Positions 59,513 to 64,000 of a stretch of 64,000 bases of DNA are shown piece by piece (positions within the stretch are counted from its first letter, which is position 1; the number at the start of each line of letters is the position of its first letter). Location: assembly GCA_004009845.1 (NCBI GenBank), contig RMBW01000095.1, positions 62,001 through 126,000 of the forward strand. Direction: 5' to 3'. A model generated the notes under the pieces. That model was not told the DNA's origin. It worked only from the letters and a program-made list of their open reading frames with translations, and did not search any database. A program made the position numbers and the translations under genes. This stretch comes from Davidsoniella eucalypti (taxonomy: Eukaryota; Ascomycota; Sordariomycetes; Microascales; Ceratocystidaceae).

Positions 59513-60260
59513 TTGTTGTTGTTGTTGTTGTTATATTTATTCTCTTCCTAAACTATTACGAGTGGATTTTCGAGTCCGGTCGTGCCGATTTTTCTGTCTC
59601 CGGTATATCTTATCCACTTCCACCCGTATCCTAGTCCGGGTCCGGACTACCCTCCCGGGCTCCATAGGACGCCTTCATGGATACCCCCTGTAACTTCGAA
59701 ACATCCTCAAACCATTCCCCATAAAAAAAGACCCACATCATCCAAGCCCTAAGTGGGGCTACCATCCACGTAATCAGGTGACCGCACCATCCGACGCGCC
59801 TCCAAGAGGCTGGTGATCGAGTGTCGAGAGAAGAGAAAAATTGGCGTAGTCGAGTCGGGTGCGATGGTAGAGGCACAGCGACAAGACTCCCGCGCCGCGG
59901 GTTGGGCTTCCGGAACCTTCAAAAATAGGTTGCCCTTCGAGTATGAGTGTGTCTCCCTGAGCTTTGTAGTGTGTAGTGACTCGGGAGACCAGCGATCGCA
60001 AGAGAGTGTGGCGAAAAGGGGGGCGATTGTTGGTGAGAACATCTCTCGAGAGAGGAAAAAAGTCGGGCTCAAGGCCTCATAACTCGATGCATCAATAAAG
60101 ACAAGCGTCTAAAAGATAAAAAGAATGGACAGCAGCATCGGGGATATGTGCTGGTCGCTCTTGAAAACCCACGACGAAGGGGAAAAATTCGTCTTTGGAC
60201 AAAGGGGGAGGTAACTTGAACTCAAAGTTACCCCCCCGAGGGTTGTAGGAGGGAAGGTTG
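59513..60260 (-). mobile_element. 5S-targeting non-LTR retroelement, 5'-truncated copy A
   Basis: 748 bp, sense on the minus strand, ending at its 3' side in an (AAC)n tail (59513-59532) joined to the 5S gene. Both sides carry the same 11-base target duplication AGCTATGGTCG (plus-strand view; 59502-59512 and 60261-60271), which is 5S sequence. A tail plus a target duplication and no terminal repeats fits target-primed reverse transcription. Minus-strand frames of 75-107 codons are present, one with a Trp-rich end (WCGHLITWMVAPLRAWMMW) that stops at about 59631; this may be the C-terminus of an ORF2 protein, but no reverse transcriptase motif is visible in this truncated copy. Confidence 0.7.
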
Positions 60261-60271
60261 AGCTATGGTCG

Positions 60272-60598
60272 TTGTGTTGTTGTTGTTGTTGTTGTTCTAT
60301 TTATCCTCTTGGATCTACATAGTTTTTAGCTAATACCATTTTCGAGTCCGAGCATTTACAAGCACAGGGTCAACCCACTGAGTACATGTATCTCGATTTT
60401 TCTGAGCACCATTTTCTTCTTCCTCATGCCTGATATGAAAGACCGAGCTCTATCCAGTTACCTGGCGTCCGCTCCCGGGCTTCATGTCCCTCACATCCTC
60501 ATCCTTCCCCACCCCTGTATAAAGTTTTCCATCAGAAGGTCTTACAAGGTGATTGTATGACTGTAGCCCTGATAGTTGGCTTGTTCTTCGTCCCGTAT
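60272..60598 (-). mobile_element. 5S-targeting non-LTR retroelement, diverged 5'-truncated copy B
   Basis: 327 bp between two copies of CTATGGTCG (60263-60271 and 60599-60607). It begins, in plus view, with a GTT-rich tail, then shares TATTTAT-CTCTT, TTTTCGAGTCCG, GATTTTTCTG and CTCCCGGGCT-CAT islands in the same order as copy A but is clearly more diverged, so it comes from an older or different lineage of the same family. Confidence 0.6.
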
Positions 60599-60607
60599 CT
60601 ATGGTCG

Positions 60608-60642
<35 letters not shown>

Positions 60643-60942
60643 ATATTTATTCTCTTCCTAAACTATTACGAGTGGATTTTCGAGTCCGGTCGTGCCGATT
60701 TTTCTGTCTCCGGTATATCTTATCCACTTCCACCCGTATCCTAGTCCGGGTCCGGACTACCCTCCCGGGTCTCCATAGGACGCCTTCATGGATACCCCCT
60801 GTAACTTCGAAACATCCTCAAACCATTCCCCATAAAAAGACCCACATCATCCAAGCCCTAAGTGGGGCTACCATCCACGTAATCAGGTGACCGCACCATC
60901 CGACGCGCCTCCAAGAGGCTGGTGATCGAGTGTCGAGAGAAG
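60608..60942 (-). mobile_element. 5S-targeting non-LTR retroelement, copy C, cut by an assembly gap
   Basis: Nearly identical to the 3' part of copy A (59513-59833), with a longer (AAC)n tail and a few indels (one extra T near 60776, fewer As near 60835). It ends exactly at the N at 60943, so its 5' end is unknown. Confidence 0.7.
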
Positions 60943-60943
60943 N
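60943..60943. other. Assembly ambiguity (single N) at a repeat junction
   Basis: The only N in the window. To its left the sequence stops inside retroelement copy C; to its right begins an exact copy of 52887 onward. A one-base gap between two repeats is typical of an unresolved contig join. Confidence 0.95.
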
Positions 60944-63900
60944 AGAGACCTGGGAGGGACTACTCCGAATACCAGGCGGCAAATCTACACACAACTCTAA
61001 TCAATGCATCTAACGTGATTTAGCATTCCGGAACCAGTGGCATCTGTGATGATCCAAAGTTGGTAAAGGATGTGGCGGGATAATATTGATAAACGACTAC
61101 AAAAGCAACATTAATCAATGATAACCGGCTCTTGTCGATAAGAAAGTCCAACTCTATCAGGTTAGGCCATTTGTCCCATTATTAGGGTTAGTAGGGTCTA
61201 TGCCGCTTCCATGTGAGATATCAAGAACAAAAGATACACAAATCCTTAAAGTCCGTAGGCGCCATGCTCCTTTCTTAGTCCATGATTCACCAAGAATAAC
61301 CATACATTAGCTTTTGTCCAACTAATGGTTTGCGGAATGTAATTGATCCTAAACGACAGGAATGGTATTCCAAGAAATTGGTGGGATGCTTTTTCATCAA
61401 GATACAGTATGAGACCGTGGATATGGCTAGACACAACACCGCATGCGTCAGTGGAGGCAATTCCATCGCCAATACCAATATCGACGCACTGGTATGTCGT
61501 GATGACGATTCAGGTAGCATGTAGAAGAGTAATTACATGGTTGATACCAGAATAGTTAGGAATCGTTTGAGATCGACTCTTTTGTAGTGAAGCTGTCTCT
61601 CTTTGCGCAAGCATGATAAATGTCGTCTCTCCAGGGAGGATGAACATGGCACCCGAATGATATATCAGAAGCCCGATCAATGCATGGGACAGTTACGCAA
61701 TGTCAAGCCGGTAACTAGTGAGACAAAGAAACCAATCCAAACCAGACCGTCGGTCATGACAATGAATAGTGTCAAGGCGTCATCTATGTAGGTCCATCCC
61801 ACTCAAATATAATCAAGTCAGCCTATAGTAGATAGCTAGCTCTTTTGGTTACTGGTTTAGCCGCTGTCTAATCTGTCTTTTGACTTTTGCCCTGGTTCTA
61901 GGGGATAAACCCTTTTACGCAATGCCCTTTTTCACTCTATTTATGTACAAGGTAAGCGAATATTCAAATTATACACTAATTAATAACCACTTTAAATTAC
62001 TAAGTGGTTTTTGTTCCTGACAGCTCGGCTACAAAGGAATAAAAAAGCGTATATACAGATATACAAAGAATATGTAGTGAAAAGCCCGGATATTTTCTTA
62101 TATTCGAAACATATGACAAAGAGGCAAGACACCGTAAGGGGGAAAGGGCAGAAAGAAAAATAAATAAGGGACAGCAAAAAGGCTGGCATTGTGAGACTCT
62201 ACAGAAAGCTTGGGCTTTAGTCGAAGCTGTGCTACAAGGTATGGCAAAGCCCTAAAAAAAAAAGAGTAGCTCAAGTAATCATGTCTCCAAATACTCCTGA
62301 GAGCAGTTATTTTACAGCCCGTTCTTCTTATTATACAGGCTGTAGCAGGGGTGCTCAGAAAAGATACTTAGGACCTCAAAATACAATGTACTCTATACTA
62401 AGACTGCCAGCTGGCAGAGTGCTGTCAGGCTGTAAAATGAATGTGTAACACAAGAAAAACGAAAATATTAAACTAGGCATACTGAAAACTGTATAAGAGT
62501 GCCTTGATTCATTAAAGTCATGACATTCGGATGTGGTTCTTGCATTATTAATATAGATGTATATATGAAACTTTGTTTTCAACAAATCATAATGATACGT
62601 TTCAAAAAGAATAAAGTAAAAATTTCTTAGGCACAGTTTGATAGCACGATGCCAGCTGGCAGCCTTAGTATGGAGTACATTGTGTTTTGAAGTCCTAAGT
62701 ATCTTTTTTGAACATACCTGTAAAATGAAAGCTCAATCTCTCTCCCTTTCGTCCGCAAATAGATAAAGGTTCCGGAACAAATACGTCACAGTCAAGACCA
62801 GGTCTAGCCTAGCCTGGCCCAGGACCTAGAAGATTGCTTTTATGAGTGCTTCCCACTTCAAGGTAGCAACAGAAGCATTATCAAGTTACAAATATAGTAT
62901 CAAAGGAAATGTCATCTTTTCTTCATGTGGCTTCAACAAAGCCACCGAGGTCCTGGCCAAAGAATTTCTCGGTTGAGGTGATAGCCGTTTCTATAATTGA
63001 AGAATTCGTAATCAAATTATCTTCCTAGTTAATTTTACGAAGCTATAACTAGAAACAAAAAAGAAAAAGAAATATCTGTTAGCGACCGGCTGGCAATGGA
63101 ATAAAATTCGTAAAAGCTGTAAAAAAGAAAAAAAAAAACTGGTGTGGGTTCTTACGGCCAATCACACATACCAAGAAATTCAATGGTTTCATTTTTAGTG
63201 CTGTCTTTGTTGCATAAATGACAATAACTATACGTATGCCTGATGGGATAAAATAGAATACTTAAATTGAGGCAGTAAATATACACAAAGGAAATGGGAT
63301 GAAAGATGCCTTTTTGATCTTTGGTATTGTTATTTAAATAGAAATATTGGCCATTATTATGATATGCAAGTCCTAACAAGACTAATGTAGATAGCTGCCT
63401 ATCTTTTCCAAGTTACACTACATTAGGACTATGTAGTACTACTGAAGTCCGCCCTATGCTTATGGTAGTGCGTCTGAGGGTTTGGGCAGCCTCTTCACGA
63501 AGTTCTGCAGAAGGTAGCATATAACGAAACCATAACAGATGTTCTGTATCTCAGTGGCCCGTCACTGTTGAGAAGTAGGTTGTCCTTCACCTTACATTGT
63601 ATACTAGTATTAGTTCAGGGTGTATCTTAGGATACCGAGGCTACATAGCTATTAAGAGCTCCATTTCCACCTTGATAAAATTGAATTAAAAGAAAAGAAA
63701 AAAGGACCATGTAGAGAGTCATGAATTGCGCATGATTGTTCCTCAATTTACTCAACTAAGACCTTGATGTCCTAGTGGACCTAATTGTAATCAAAGATGC
63801 CTCGGCTTTAGATCATCCGCACATCTAGTAACCTCACTAAGATAGATCCGATATGGAACAAAATGCCGTTTGCGGAAAAACAAAAAAAAAACTTAAAAAG

Positions 63901-64000
63901 GCAACGTATACAGATTGCTTATCTATATCTGTGACTTCTAAATATACATAAAGAACATGTGGCGTATCTTTATCTGATCACGTTCATTTTTCGAGATTTC
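60944..64000. repeat. Duplicated block, copy 2 (continues past window end)
   Basis: Apparently perfect copy of 52887-55943. It repeats the possible membrane-protein gene (61246-61797, minus) and the MITE-like element (62336-62720, with TA at 62334-62335 and 62721-62722). The window ends before the next gene-sized feature, which would lie at about 64349-66556 if the copy goes on. Confidence 0.95.
62336..62720. mobile_element. MITE-like element, second copy
   Basis: Same 385-bp CAGG...CCTG element with TA flanks as at 54279-54663, carried inside the duplicated block, so it is not an independent insertion. Confidence 0.7.

Noticed and set aside
61246..63379. Second set of small open frames near the window end
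   Set aside because: Exact copies of those at 53189-55322; counted once as part of the duplicated block.

Overview
The window is nuclear DNA from an ascomycete fungus, most likely Pezizomycotina. The evidence is short introns (mostly 57-104 bp) with GTAAGT/GTATGT donors and CTAAC-type branch sites, a CorA-like membrane protein of the kind common in Pezizomycotina, an expansin-like secreted protein, a fungal PKA, and orthologues of many housekeeping genes. Genes sit in long AT-rich intergenic DNA full of A/T runs. I cannot name the genus.

Layout. 1-180 is a decayed Ty1/copia protease fragment. 782-6473 (-) is the ER ubiquitin ligase DOA10/SSM4 (2 exons). 6474-10490 has no recognisable gene. 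10491-11575 (+) is an expansin-like secreted protein. 11966-13471 (-) is a type II NADH dehydrogenase. 13472-17256 is nearly empty apart from one possible small membrane protein. 17257-32722 (-) is midasin/MDN1 (3 exons, 5107 aa), which fills a quarter of the window. Then come MRPL12 (+), CTK3 (-), PRO3 (+), HAT1 (-), an LMBR1-domain membrane protein (+), and a six-exon CorA-like gene (-). These form three divergent promoter pairs (MDN1/MRPL12, CTK3/PRO3, HAT1/LMBR1). After another empty stretch comes the PKA catalytic subunit (-), with a polyQ N-terminus and a 28-nt last exon that carries the hydrophobic motif. 56292-58499 (-) is an unrecognised tryptophan-rich protein with a basic tail.

The right end is repeat-rich and is the most interesting part. 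A 5S rRNA gene on the minus strand (59399-59512) lacks only its first five bases. At exactly that point it is joined to a head-to-tail array of at least three retroelement 3' ends. Each ends in an (AAC)n tail and each is followed by a copy of the first 9-11 bases of the broken 5S gene. This looks like repeated insertion of a 5S-targeting non-LTR retrotransposon at one site. The array is cut by a single N at 60943. Everything after the N (60944-64000) is an apparently perfect copy of 52887-55943, including homopolymer lengths. This is either a scaffolding artefact or the start of a very recent 8,057-bp tandem duplication. The copied block carries a TA-flanked 385-bp MITE-like element and traces of a spliced membrane-protein gene.

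Most genes are housekeeping: protein quality control (DOA10), respiration (NDH-2), ribosome assembly (MDN1) and mitoribosome (MRPL12), transcription and chromatin (CTK3, HAT1), proline synthesis (PRO3) and cAMP signalling (PKA). They do not form a functional cluster. Exon boundaries were placed by hand from splice signals and reading frame; every spliced model given keeps phase.
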